Assembly: GCA_002717385.1 (NCBI GenBank)
Contig: PBDR01000013.1
Coordinates: 1-64,000, forward strand
Length of the DNA: 64,000 nucleotides
Origin: Chloroflexota bacterium
Lineage (GTDB): Bacteria; Chloroflexota; Dehalococcoidia; Lucifugimonadales; Lucifugimonadaceae
Direction: 5' to 3'
Made by a program: the position numbers and the translations under genes. Position 1 is the first letter of the stretch. Every line of letters starts with the position of its first letter. The notes beneath the pieces were generated by a model. It had not been told where the DNA came from. It saw only the letters and a program-made list of their open reading frames with translations, and ran no database searches. Below are positions 37,501 through 46,114 of this stretch, piece after piece.

Positions 37501-37989
37501 ATGAAAGAATATTTTCAAGATAAATTATATGGAAATAATTGTTATGGTTGTGGTGCATGGAATGAAAATGGATTGAAAATAAAATCTTTTTGGGATAAAG
37601 ATGAAAGTATATGTATTTTTCAACCACAAAAACATCATGCTGCAATGCCTATTGATGTTATGAATGGCGGGACAATAGCAACAGTAATTGATTGTCATGG
37701 TGTTTGTTCATCTATTGCCGATGCTTACAGAAGTGAAAACAAAGAAATTGGTGAAGGACAAAAAATTTGGTTTGCAACAGCTTCACTAAAAATAGATTAT
37801 AAAAAACCTACGCCTATGAAAGGTCCAGTTACATTAAGAGGAAAAATTATAAAAAAAAGTGAGCGAAAAACTATTTTTGATATAGATGTATATTCTTATT
37901 CAAAAAACTTAACTTGTAAAGGTATTGTCACTTCTGTAAGAGTTTCTGAAAAATGGTCACATTCAAAAGGTTTATTCAACAGAAATTAA
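37501..37989 (+). CDS. Hotdog-fold thioesterase (PaaI-like)
   Basis: 162-aa protein. 'NCYGCGAWNENGLKIKSFW' at the N-terminus and 'HHAAMPIDVMNGGTIATVIDCHGVCSS' are typical of the PaaI/4HBT-like thioesterases, with an Asp/Asn near the substrate site in the helix (DVMNGGTIATVIDCH). It likely hydrolyses a small acyl-CoA. It lies before a CoA-transferase operon. The stop codon is inside a 23-bp tandem duplication. Confidence 0.75.
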   Translation: MKEYFQDKLYGNNCYGCGAWNENGLKIKSFWDKDESICIFQPQKHHAAMPIDVMNGGTIATVIDCHGVCSSIADAYRSENKEIGEGQKIWFATASLKIDYKKPTPMKGPVTLRGKIIKKSERKTIFDIDVYSYSKNLTCKGIVTSVRVSEKWSHSKGLFNRN

Positions 37990-38010
37990 AAGGTTTATTC
38001 AACAGAAATT
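37965..38010 (+). repeat. Perfect 23-bp tandem duplication across a stop codon
   Basis: A 23-bp unit beginning AAAAGGTTTATTC occurs at 37965-37987 and again, directly adjoining, at 37988-38010. The first copy contains the end of the thioesterase gene including its stop, so the second copy is non-coding. Exact identity indicates a recent slippage event or a strain-variable site. Confidence 0.95.
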
Positions 38011-38048
38011 AAAAATAATATAAGTTCATTTAAAAAAATCGTTAGAAA

Positions 38049-38780
38049 ATGAAAAACAAGAAAATTTATAAGTCTTTTTCAGATTCAGTAAAAGATATTA
38101 AAAATGGATCATCCATAATGATTGGAGGATTTGGAGGCTCTGGAGGCCAACCAACACGGTTGATGTTAGCATTAAGAGATTTAGGACTTAAAAATTTAAT
38201 CATTATTAGTAATGTTGCTGGAATTTCCGTAACAACAGGTTATGGTTGGCCAAAAAACATTACACCAGTAGATCAAGGGATTTTTTTTGAAACAAAACAA
38301 GTAAAAAAAATAATCTGTTCTTTCCCTGTCACAGGCTCTATCAAACCAATCAGTGAAATTGAAAAATCTTGGCAAAATGGTGATTGTGAAGTTGAAATAA
38401 TACCTCAAGGAACGCTTATAGAAAGAATTAGGGCTGCAGGTGCAGGGATACCTGCATTCTACACCCCTACAGGTGTAGGAACAATTGTTGCACAAAATAA
38501 GGAACAGAGAAAATTTAATAATCGTACATTTTTATTAGAAAAAGCACTCTCCGCTGATTTTGCATTAATCAGAGCAAATAGATCTGATACTTTTGGGAAC
38601 TTAGAATATATTGGAACATCAAGAGCATTTAACCCGGCTATGGCAACTGCTTCAAAAATAACCATTGCAGAAGTTAATGAAATAGTTAAGCCAGGAGAAA
38701 TCGATCCCGAAAAAATAGGAACTCCAGGAGTGTATGTAAATAGGATTGTAAAAAGAAAACTTAAGGATCCCTATCCATGA
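38049..38780 (+). CDS. 3-oxoacid CoA-transferase-type, subunit A
   Basis: 243-aa alpha subunit of family I CoA-transferases. 'GSSIMIGGFGGSGGQPTRLMLALRDLGLKNLIIISN' is the Gly-rich nucleotide-like loop, and 'ALIRANRSDTFGNLEY' occurs near residue 180. With subunit B it moves CoA between a 3-oxoacid (or related acid) and a donor acyl-CoA. The two genes overlap by 4 nt (ATGA). Substrate pair is not identifiable from sequence alone. Confidence 0.88.
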   Translation: MKNKKIYKSFSDSVKDIKNGSSIMIGGFGGSGGQPTRLMLALRDLGLKNLIIISNVAGISVTTGYGWPKNITPVDQGIFFETKQVKKIICSFPVTGSIKPISEIEKSWQNGDCEVEIIPQGTLIERIRAAGAGIPAFYTPTGVGTIVAQNKEQRKFNNRTFLLEKALSADFALIRANRSDTFGNLEYIGTSRAFNPAMATASKITIAEVNEIVKPGEIDPEKIGTPGVYVNRIVKRKLKDPYP

Positions 38781-39457
38781 AAAATCTTTCTTTTAATAAC
38801 GATCCTGCACCAAGATTATCCAGAAATGATATTGCAAGAAAAGCCGCTCAGTTTCTTCCTAATAGTTCGATAGTAAATTTAGGAATAGGAATTCCATCTC
38901 TTTGCGCAAATTATTTACCTTCAAACATTGAAGTTTTATATCATGCAGAAACAGGATTACTGGGCTATAAAGATTTATACGAAGGTGAAAAAGGAAATCC
39001 AAATATCATGGATGCAGGAGGAAATTTCCCAATTGAAGTTCCCGGGATGGTGTTCTTTGATTCAATTGAATCTTTTAATATGATCCGCGGTGGACACATA
39101 AATATTACTGTTCTGGGAGCATTCCAGGTTTCTGGTACGGGAGATTTATCAAATTGGATGATACCGAGTAGAGGTATTGGTTCTATAGGAGGAGCAATGG
39201 ATCTAGCAGAAAACACCCCTACAGTAATAGTTGCAATGGAACATACAACATCAACAAATATACCGAAAATCGTAGAACAATGTACTTATCCTCTAACATC
39301 AAAGAATTGTGTGAATTTGATTGTCACAGATGTAGCCGTGATTGAGGTAAAATATTATGAAAAACAAAAGTCAAAATTGATTTTAAAAGAAAAAGCTTCT
39401 GGCTGGAATATTTCAGAGGTTCAAAAAATAACTAACGTTGAATTATTTGAGGAATAA
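38777..39457 (+). CDS. 3-oxoacid CoA-transferase-type, subunit B
   Basis: 226-aa beta subunit. 'VNLGIGIPSLCANYLP' is the conserved start of the domain, and the catalytic Glu is in 'YHAETGLLGY' near residue 57, where SCOT-type enzymes read S/T-E-x-G. 'GGHINITVLGAFQVSGTGDLSNWM' is also characteristic. ffh starts immediately at the next base after its stop, so both may share a transcript. Confidence 0.88.
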   Translation: MKNLSFNNDPAPRLSRNDIARKAAQFLPNSSIVNLGIGIPSLCANYLPSNIEVLYHAETGLLGYKDLYEGEKGNPNIMDAGGNFPIEVPGMVFFDSIESFNMIRGGHINITVLGAFQVSGTGDLSNWMIPSRGIGSIGGAMDLAENTPTVIVAMEHTTSTNIPKIVEQCTYPLTSKNCVNLIVTDVAVIEVKYYEKQKSKLILKEKASGWNISEVQKITNVELFEE

Positions 39458-40798
39458 ATGTTTGATACTCTGACGGAAAAATTAAATTTTTCTTTGTCAA
39501 AATTAAATAAAAAAGGGACTATTTCTGAAAAAGATTTGGATAATACTTTAAAAGAAGTTCGTTTATCTATGTTGGAAGCAGATGTAGATTATAAAGTGAC
39601 ACGTCAATTTGTTATTAATTTAAAAGAAAAACTTAAAAACTCTAATGTTTTCTCCTCTTTATCTCCTGGTCAATCAGTTGTTAAATATGTTCAAGATGAA
39701 TTAGTTGATATTTTAGGTGGAGATTCTTTTACAATAAATAAATCTTCCCAACGTCCTTCAGTAATTTTATTAGTTGGCTTACAAGGAACAGGAAAAACAA
39801 CAACTGCTGCCAAATTAGCTTTATATTTGAGAAATCAAAAAAATTCTGTCTTATTGGCTGCTTGCGACTTACAAAGACCAGCGGCAATAGAACAATTAAA
39901 TCAATTGGGTAAAGAATTCAATTTGCCTGTTTACTCTCAAAATAAAAATAATTCCAATCCTTTACAAGTAGCAATTGATGCAAAAAAAATTGCTGTAGAT
40001 CAAAATTTTGATTTCCTTATTTTGGATACCGCAGGAAGAATTGCTATAGATCAAAATTTAATGTTTGAGTTAAAAACAATAAAAGAAAAAATTAATCCTG
40101 TTGAAATTTTGCTTGTTCTAGATGCAATGACAGGTCAAGATGCAGTTAATTCAGGTAGTTTATTTAATGATGCCCTCGATGCAACTGGTGTAATTCTTAC
40201 TAAAACAGATGGTGATGCAAGAGGAGGAGCTGCATTATCAATGAAAAACAAACTAGGTATCCCCATTAAATTTTTAGGCACCGGCGAAAAACCCCATCAA
40301 CTAGAACAATTTCATCCTGATAGAATGGCTTCTAGAATATTAGGAATGGGTGATATTCAAACATTAATTGAAAAAGCAAAATCAAATTCTGAAAATAATG
40401 ATCTCGAAATTTTAGAACAAAAAATCAAAAAAGAAGAATTTGATTTGAATGATTTGTTAAATCAACTGAAAACATTAAAAAAAATGGGCTCTGTTTCTGA
40501 TTTGTTTGGAATGATACCTGGAATAAATTCAATAAGAGGAAAAATTAACCCATCAGATTTTAATGATGATAAATTAAAATACACAGAAGCTATTATATTA
40601 TCCATGACCCCTATAGAACGTAAAAATCCTTTGATTATTAATGGATCCAGGCGTAAAAGAATTGCTACAGGTTCAGGAACGTCACCATCCGAGATCAATC
40701 AATTGTTAAACCAATTTAAACAAATGAAAAAAATGATGAAAAAAATTTCTAAAGGAGATTCTCAAAGATCTCTAATGGAAATATTCAACAAAAAATAG
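39458..40798 (+). CDS. ffh: Signal recognition particle protein Ffh
   Basis: 446-aa SRP54/Ffh. N domain, then G domain with P-loop GLQGTGKTTTAAKLA (about 104-118), 'DTAGR' and 'TKTDGDARGG', and a Met-rich M domain at the C-terminus that binds 4.5S RNA and signal peptides. FtsY and the SRP RNA are not in this window. Starts without intervening bases after the CoA-transferase gene. Confidence 0.97.
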   Translation: MFDTLTEKLNFSLSKLNKKGTISEKDLDNTLKEVRLSMLEADVDYKVTRQFVINLKEKLKNSNVFSSLSPGQSVVKYVQDELVDILGGDSFTINKSSQRPSVILLVGLQGTGKTTTAAKLALYLRNQKNSVLLAACDLQRPAAIEQLNQLGKEFNLPVYSQNKNNSNPLQVAIDAKKIAVDQNFDFLILDTAGRIAIDQNLMFELKTIKEKINPVEILLVLDAMTGQDAVNSGSLFNDALDATGVILTKTDGDARGGAALSMKNKLGIPIKFLGTGEKPHQLEQFHPDRMASRILGMGDIQTLIEKAKSNSENNDLEILEQKIKKEEFDLNDLLNQLKTLKKMGSVSDLFGMIPGINSIRGKINPSDFNDDKLKYTEAIILSMTPIERKNPLIINGSRRKRIATGSGTSPSEINQLLNQFKQMKKMMKKISKGDSQRSLMEIFNKK

Positions 40799-40806
40799 GT
40801 AATAAA

Positions 40807-42429
40807 ATGAATTTTGCTGATCTTTTACTCCATGATGCAAAACAAAGAGGATTAAATCATTTTTTTGGTATTCCAGGAAGCGGATTTCCTATGGATGCAA
40901 TGCAATCAGGAAAAAAATTAGGTGTAGATTTTATACATGTTGCACATGAATCTACAGCTGCTATTGCCGCTGGTTTTTATGGAGAACAAAAAAATACTGC
41001 AGGTCTAGCTTTAAGTGTAAAAGGCGTGGGAGCTGCCAATCTAGTTGGTGGAGCTACAAATGTTTTTTTTGAAAGAAAGCCATTGCTGTGTGTTTGTGAA
41101 GCCGGTCCAGAAAAACAATTAATTGATTTAGTTCAAGTTATAGATCATTTTAGATTGTTTGGATCTATATGTTCATATCAAACAAATATAAGATCTGAAA
41201 CAGCTAGAGAGCAACTTAAAACTGCTGTTACATCTGCTACATCTGCAAGACCCGGAGTGTCTCTTATCAATATCCCCAGCGATTATGAAGATGATGATTG
41301 TGGATTGTTACCAGAATATAAAAACATAGAAAAAAAAATCAAGATAAACAATTCAAAGCTTAAGGAAATTTCCACCCGAATTTCAAAAAGTAAATTTCCT
41401 TTATTTTTAATTGGTACAGATGTTCATAGGGATAATGCAGTTGATGAATTGATTTATTTCGTTGAGAAAATTGGTGGTGTAGTATTAGTTAATATGGATT
41501 CTCGTGGAGTTTTCCCGGAAAATCATAAACGTTGGGCAGGGGTTTTCACAGGTAATTATGACCCTGAGACTATAGAAGGAGAAATCGAATCAGAAGCCGA
41601 TTTAATTATATTGATTGGAACGGATGCCATGATGACTCACATACCATGGACTTTTAATAATCCTACTATAGAAATAGCTTCACTCCCTGAACATAATTCA
41701 ACATCAAATTCCCCTGAATTTAGAATCAACGGAAATTTGAAATCATTGCTAAATAAATTTTCAGATATAACACCTCACTCTAAAGGTTTTTCATTAAAAA
41801 AAATTGATGACATTAAAAAAAATGTTCTTCGACATTTTGTAAGAGACACAAAGGCTATTTTTACAGTTCAAGACATCATAGAATCTATAAAAACATTAAC
41901 CCCTAAAGATATAACTTTAATCAGTGAGACAGGTGCTTTTGTTAGATTTTTTGAATACCTATGGCCAGTTAACTCTTATGGATCATACCTTGGTACATCT
42001 GGAGGAAGGACAATGGGCTTAACAATACCTGCTTCAATAGGTTTTGGTCTTGCCAATCCTGAAAAACCAAAAATAGGAATTGGAGCTGATGGCAGTACTT
42101 TAATGCGACTAGGAGAATTAGAAGTCTTTTCGAGAAACAAAATTAACATGCCTCTCATAATAATTAATGACATGGCTTTAGGAACAATGATATCACGACA
42201 AAAATCTAGAGGTTTAAACCCTCATGGGTTGAATTTTGAACCTGTAGATTTTGCGCAAATTGCAAAATCAGTTGGATTAAATGGGGTTACAGTAGAAACA
42301 CCTGAAAAATTCCATCTTGCATTAAAAACTGCTTTATCGTCTCAAAAAACAACATTAATAGATGCTCGAGTTGATCAACAATCCTATTGGGATGGATTTG
42401 CTTTATCTATAGGGGCAATAGAAAAATAA
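40807..42429 (+). CDS. ThDP-dependent enzyme (acetolactate synthase/decarboxylase-like)
   Basis: 540-aa protein of the thiamine diphosphate 2-oxoacid decarboxylase/ALS family. The N-terminal Pyr domain has the activating Glu in 'VAHESTAAIAAGF' near residue 48. The central domain is 'FPLFLIGTDVHRDNAVDEL'. The C-terminal ThDP motif is GADGSTLMRLGELEVFSRNKINMPLIIINDM (near 435-465), with the G-D-G part as A-D-G. It is not the biosynthetic AHAS, since no small subunit is adjacent. Co-directional with a xylulokinase-type gene 2 nt downstream. Substrate is unknown; benzoylformate-, oxalyl- or sulfopyruvate-type decarboxylases are alternatives. Confidence 0.8.
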   Translation: MNFADLLLHDAKQRGLNHFFGIPGSGFPMDAMQSGKKLGVDFIHVAHESTAAIAAGFYGEQKNTAGLALSVKGVGAANLVGGATNVFFERKPLLCVCEAGPEKQLIDLVQVIDHFRLFGSICSYQTNIRSETAREQLKTAVTSATSARPGVSLINIPSDYEDDDCGLLPEYKNIEKKIKINNSKLKEISTRISKSKFPLFLIGTDVHRDNAVDELIYFVEKIGGVVLVNMDSRGVFPENHKRWAGVFTGNYDPETIEGEIESEADLIILIGTDAMMTHIPWTFNNPTIEIASLPEHNSTSNSPEFRINGNLKSLLNKFSDITPHSKGFSLKKIDDIKKNVLRHFVRDTKAIFTVQDIIESIKTLTPKDITLISETGAFVRFFEYLWPVNSYGSYLGTSGGRTMGLTIPASIGFGLANPEKPKIGIGADGSTLMRLGELEVFSRNKINMPLIIINDMALGTMISRQKSRGLNPHGLNFEPVDFAQIAKSVGLNGVTVETPEKFHLALKTALSSQKTTLIDARVDQQSYWDGFALSIGAIEK

Positions 42430-42430
42430 A

Positions 42431-43921
42431 TTGTCAAAAGAAGCTTTTCTAGGAATAGATATCGGAACTTCTGGTGTGAAAATTTTGGTAGTCGAAAAAA
42501 CAGGAAATATTATTGCTAATCATACTGAACCACTCGGCATCATAATAAAAAAACCTGGGTGGGCAGAGCAAAAACCGGATGATTGGTGGGAGGCAACAAA
42601 AAATGGACTCAAATTTATTCTAAATTCCCTTAAACCCAAAAATTATAAAATTTCATCTATTGGTTTATCTGGGCAGATGCATTCATTTGTTGGATTAAAC
42701 AGTAAAGATCAACCAGTATACAATGCTATTCTTTGGAATGATGGGCGAACTCATGAAGAATGTAAATTCATTAAAGAACAAACAGGTTCAATGTTGGGTG
42801 AAATAACAGGAAACCCCCCCCTGGAAGGTTTTACTGCTCCTAAAATGCTTTGGTTAAAAAAACACGAACCAAAATCCTATTCTAAAATAACAACTGTTAT
42901 GATGCCAAAAGATTATGTTCGTTTCATGCTCACTGGAGAGAAATTTGCTGAACCAACAGATGCATCAGGAACATTACTATATGATATTCACAAAAACAAA
43001 TGGTCAAAAAAATTAGGAGATGTTCTTGGGATAGATATATCTCTATTTCCAAAAATTATAAACTCTACTGCAATTGCAGGAAAATTAAGAGGAAAAATAG
43101 CATCTGAATTAGGATTAAATAAAAACATACCCATCATCGCAGGAGGAGCAGATAATGCATGTGCATCTATTGGGGCAGGTATCATTCAAGAAGGATCATT
43201 AATGTTAACAGTTGGAACTTCTGGAGCTGTAGTTGCACCTACGAAAAATCCAGAATACGATCCTATGCTTAGAGTACATTTAATGAGACATGTTTTAGAA
43301 AACACTTGGTATAAAATGGGTGTAATACTATCAGCCGGAGCCGCTTTAGATTGGTGGAAAAAAGTCTCAGGAAATGAAAATTTCCGTAACCTTATTGAAG
43401 AATCCTCTACTAAGTTAGATGCTTTAAATCAAATTTTGTTTTTACCATATCTTACTGGTGAAAGAACCCCTCATGCTAATCCTAATGCAAGAGGTGTTTT
43501 TTTTGGTCTTAATTCTAAAACTTCACGAGGAGATTTAACTTTCGCAGTATTACAAGGTATAGCACTTGCGTTAAAGGATTCACTGAATCTAATCTACGAA
43601 AATAAAACCAATATTAATCAGGCTGTCCTTGTAGGTGGTGGTGCAAAGTCAAGAAAATGGCAACAAATTATTTCTGACGCATTACAACTAAAACTAAACC
43701 TCATAGGAGAATCCGAAGGTGCTTCATTAGGCGCAGCGATGTTAGCATCCTGCGAATCGAAAAAATATTATCGTTCTTTGAATGAAGTAATTACAGAATG
43801 GATTTCTGTTAAAGGGTATATAGAACCTGATCATAAGAAATCAGACTATTATGACGAATTACATGATAAATACAAAAATTTATACTTATCGTTAGTAACA
43901 CAATTTCAAAACTTAAAATAA
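42431..43921 (+). CDS. xylB: Xylulokinase-type FGGY carbohydrate kinase
   Basis: 496-aa FGGY kinase. 'GIDIGTSGVKILV' at the start is the phosphate-1 motif, 'LSGQMHSFVGLN' the substrate-binding MHS segment of xylulokinases, 'GGADNACASIGAGI' and 'VGGGAKSRKWQQI' the later ATP-binding motifs. It phosphorylates a ketopentose, most likely D-xylulose, but related kinases have other sugars. Starts with TTG two nt after the ThDP gene stop and shows no separate ribosome site, so it is probably translated by coupling. Confidence 0.85.
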   Translation: MSKEAFLGIDIGTSGVKILVVEKTGNIIANHTEPLGIIIKKPGWAEQKPDDWWEATKNGLKFILNSLKPKNYKISSIGLSGQMHSFVGLNSKDQPVYNAILWNDGRTHEECKFIKEQTGSMLGEITGNPPLEGFTAPKMLWLKKHEPKSYSKITTVMMPKDYVRFMLTGEKFAEPTDASGTLLYDIHKNKWSKKLGDVLGIDISLFPKIINSTAIAGKLRGKIASELGLNKNIPIIAGGADNACASIGAGIIQEGSLMLTVGTSGAVVAPTKNPEYDPMLRVHLMRHVLENTWYKMGVILSAGAALDWWKKVSGNENFRNLIEESSTKLDALNQILFLPYLTGERTPHANPNARGVFFGLNSKTSRGDLTFAVLQGIALALKDSLNLIYENKTNINQAVLVGGGAKSRKWQQIISDALQLKLNLIGESEGASLGAAMLASCESKKYYRSLNEVITEWISVKGYIEPDHKKSDYYDELHDKYKNLYLSLVTQFQNLK

Positions 43922-43933
43922 ATTATGAACTTT

Positions 43934-44323
43934 TCACCTAGCTTGTATTAGTTCTATTCTTATATCTCCTGGGGCAGAAATAAATGCAATTATTGGCCCC
44001 CCTTCGACTTCCCTTGGACCTTCTTTAAGCTCAGCTCCTATATTAACTAATCTTTCAATATCTTTATTAATATCTTCACTATCAAAACCAAAATGTTCCA
44101 AACCATAATGAGCATCAGAATCAGCTGGACCTAATATTTCATTGGTTCTTTCACTTGAAATATTGATTTTCATACCACCTTCAGCTTCCGTTATAATAAA
44201 TCTATCTCCAACAGGTCGGCGTGTATCTGAAACGATTTTTACATTAAAAGCATTTACAAACCACTCAGCTGTGACTTCAGGATTTTTAGATTTCAAATGA
44301 ATATGATTAATCTTATATGCCAT
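43934..44323 (-). CDS. VOC family protein (glyoxalase/dioxygenase fold)
   Basis: 129-aa protein with the vicinal-oxygen-chelate fold. 'INHIHLKSKNPEVTAEWFVNAFNVKIV' is the first beta-alpha unit and 'HYGLEHFGFDSEDINKDIERLVNIGAELKEGPRE' the second. Candidate metal ligands are His (first strand), His in 'LEHFGF' and Glu near the C-terminus (RIELIQ). Last gene of the acetoin-dehydrogenase-like operon, 19 nt after the IMPase-like gene. Reaction unknown. Confidence 0.8.
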   Translation of the reverse strand: MAYKINHIHLKSKNPEVTAEWFVNAFNVKIVSDTRRPVGDRFIITEAEGGMKINISSERTNEILGPADSDAHYGLEHFGFDSEDINKDIERLVNIGAELKEGPREVEGGPIIAFISAPGDIRIELIQAR

Positions 44324-44342
44324 TTTTTCTCCTTTTTTAATT

Positions 44343-45137
44343 CTATCTATTTATTCTTTCAAGAATTTCTTTGTGAATTTGAGGCCATCCAATTATAACA
44401 ATTGGTTTCTCGTGATTGTTTTTCCAGTCAATTATATTGTTTTCTTCGTCAGAAACACACATCCCCAATTCTTGAGCAATTAAAGCCCCAGCAGCTAAAT
44501 GAACAGAATCGATACCATAAAAAACTCCTCCTCCCAAACGACCTTGACAAAGGTGAGACATCGGGTATGCCACTGAGGAAAATGTGTTCACTTGACCCAC
44601 GTATGAAATCCAATTGAGTTTTGATTTCAACAATTTTCTCCACTCATTACCTCCATCAATTTCTAAAACAATAGTAGATTTTGATAAATCCTTAATACCT
44701 TTATTCGGTTTAAATAATATACCATTTCGTTGTACTCCTTCTTGTTTAATCCCAACTAAAATTTCATTTGAAAGAGGTACAGAAACAATTCCTAAAAGTA
44801 ACTCTTGTCTATCATGTAGCGCAATGTTTATACCCCAATGAGGTAAACCTAAAGAAAAGGGGACTGTTCCACAAAGGGGATCAACAAGCCAAGTTAAATT
44901 TGAAGATATAGCTTTATGAGTACTTTCTTCAGAAAGAATACTACTGTCAATTTCTAACAGTTTTTGTTTAATGCATTTATCGCTTTCTATATCTGCGTCG
45001 GTAACAAGAGCATTCTCACTTTTTTCCCATTTATTGATTTGGGAAAAATTTGAAAAATTTCTCATTAGTATTTTTGAAGCATGATCAGTTGCTTCTAATC
45101 CAATTTTTTTATAAAGATTCACGTCTTTATAGCTCAT
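44343..45137 (-). CDS. Inositol monophosphatase family protein with altered metal site
   Basis: 264-aa FIG/IMPase-fold protein. The first metal site Glu70-Glu71-Ser is present (SILSEES), and motif A reads WLVDPLCGT (83-91): Asp86 is kept, but the second Asp, normally in D-P-x-D-G-T, is Cys89. In the C-terminal motif, usually W-D-x-A-A-G, the sequence is VHLAAG (212-217), so the third Asp is His213. Two of the usual Mg2+ ligands are thus replaced, and phosphatase activity by the standard mechanism is doubtful. It overlaps the acoX-like gene by 4 nt, so it is part of the same operon. May be a pseudoenzyme or use another metal. Confidence 0.75.
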   Translation of the reverse strand: MSYKDVNLYKKIGLEATDHASKILMRNFSNFSQINKWEKSENALVTDADIESDKCIKQKLLEIDSSILSEESTHKAISSNLTWLVDPLCGTVPFSLGLPHWGINIALHDRQELLLGIVSVPLSNEILVGIKQEGVQRNGILFKPNKGIKDLSKSTIVLEIDGGNEWRKLLKSKLNWISYVGQVNTFSSVAYPMSHLCQGRLGGGVFYGIDSVHLAAGALIAQELGMCVSDEENNIIDWKNNHEKPIVIIGWPQIHKEILERINR

Positions 45138-46114
45138 TCTCTTTTCTCCACAATAAACTTATGTACAGATTCAACATCAACAACATAAGGTCCATCTAAA
45201 TCTAAAAAAATTTTAATTTCATTTTTTGGTAAAAGTTCAATTTCACGTTCTCCATCTAAACCAATAGTCCCTTGATTTGAATTTATCGAATAATATTTAC
45301 CAGGGACCATATCACCCCATGAAGAAATATTAATTTTATGAACTTTTCCCGGAGCTAGTGGGGCTTTAACAGAAATCGATGGTTTTCCTCTAAAATTAAC
45401 AAATAAACCTTGAGGGTCGTCTATAGCAACATTTTTTAATTTTGCTCCAATTGAAGCAAGCCCTATACTTAATGGCTCTGCACGAGTTAAAAATATTGAA
45501 TCGATTACGGTAGGGTCCCAAATTGCCCTAGCCCCCAAAAACATTTGATTGGTAATAGCAACATCTACAAGGGCTATATCAACAAATTCATCATTTATAA
45601 AAATATTAATCTTCTTGCTTTTTTTACATGAATCATTAACTGAAACTTGCCCTGTAGCTAGTTTACCTGCGGCAATTCCAGCTAAAGTTCCTTCTGTCAT
45701 TTTAGGAAATACATTATTAGTACCTGTGGAAATTGGAAGTATAGGAACTGATCCACAGCCTTTTGCGACAACGCGATTAGTACCATCTCCTCCGAGTGTA
45801 ACAATACAACCAACATTCAAATCTTTCATCATCTTTGCTGCATTTGTTGTTCCGGATTGGTGAGAAACAGGTGGAATATCTAAAAAAACCGTTTTGATTT
45901 TTTTTTTAATATCGTTCACTCCTGGTAGGGTAAGACCAGAAGCATCAGGCATAAGAACCAATTTTTCGGTTTTAGTAGATATAATCCCAGCAAAAACTCT
46001 TCTTAATATATTAGCTTTCTCTTGATTAGAAATAACCCTACCATGAGAGACAAGTCTTCGAATATCTTTCCCTGCAGCGGGATTCGCAATTATGCCAATT
46101 GATGATTTACTCAT
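45134..46114 (-). CDS. acoX: ATP-NAD kinase-like protein, AcoX type
   Basis: 326-aa protein of the NAD kinase/diacylglycerol-kinase fold. 'VTLGGDGTNRVVAKG' (near 112-126) is the GGDG nucleotide-binding motif. 'ILPISTGTNNVFP' follows with the second Asn-rich site. AcoX is a conserved but poorly understood gene found with acetoin dehydrogenase genes, and the next three genes encode such a complex. It overlaps the E2 gene by 8 nt. The name rests on gene context as well as motifs; biochemical role unproven. Confidence 0.8.
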   Translation of the reverse strand: MSKSSIGIIANPAAGKDIRRLVSHGRVISNQEKANILRRVFAGIISTKTEKLVLMPDASGLTLPGVNDIKKKIKTVFLDIPPVSHQSGTTNAAKMMKDLNVGCIVTLGGDGTNRVVAKGCGSVPILPISTGTNNVFPKMTEGTLAGIAAGKLATGQVSVNDSCKKSKKINIFINDEFVDIALVDVAITNQMFLGARAIWDPTVIDSIFLTRAEPLSIGLASIGAKLKNVAIDDPQGLFVNFRGKPSISVKAPLAPGKVHKINISSWGDMVPGKYYSINSNQGTIGLDGEREIELLPKNEIKIFLDLDGPYVVDVESVHKFIVEKRE

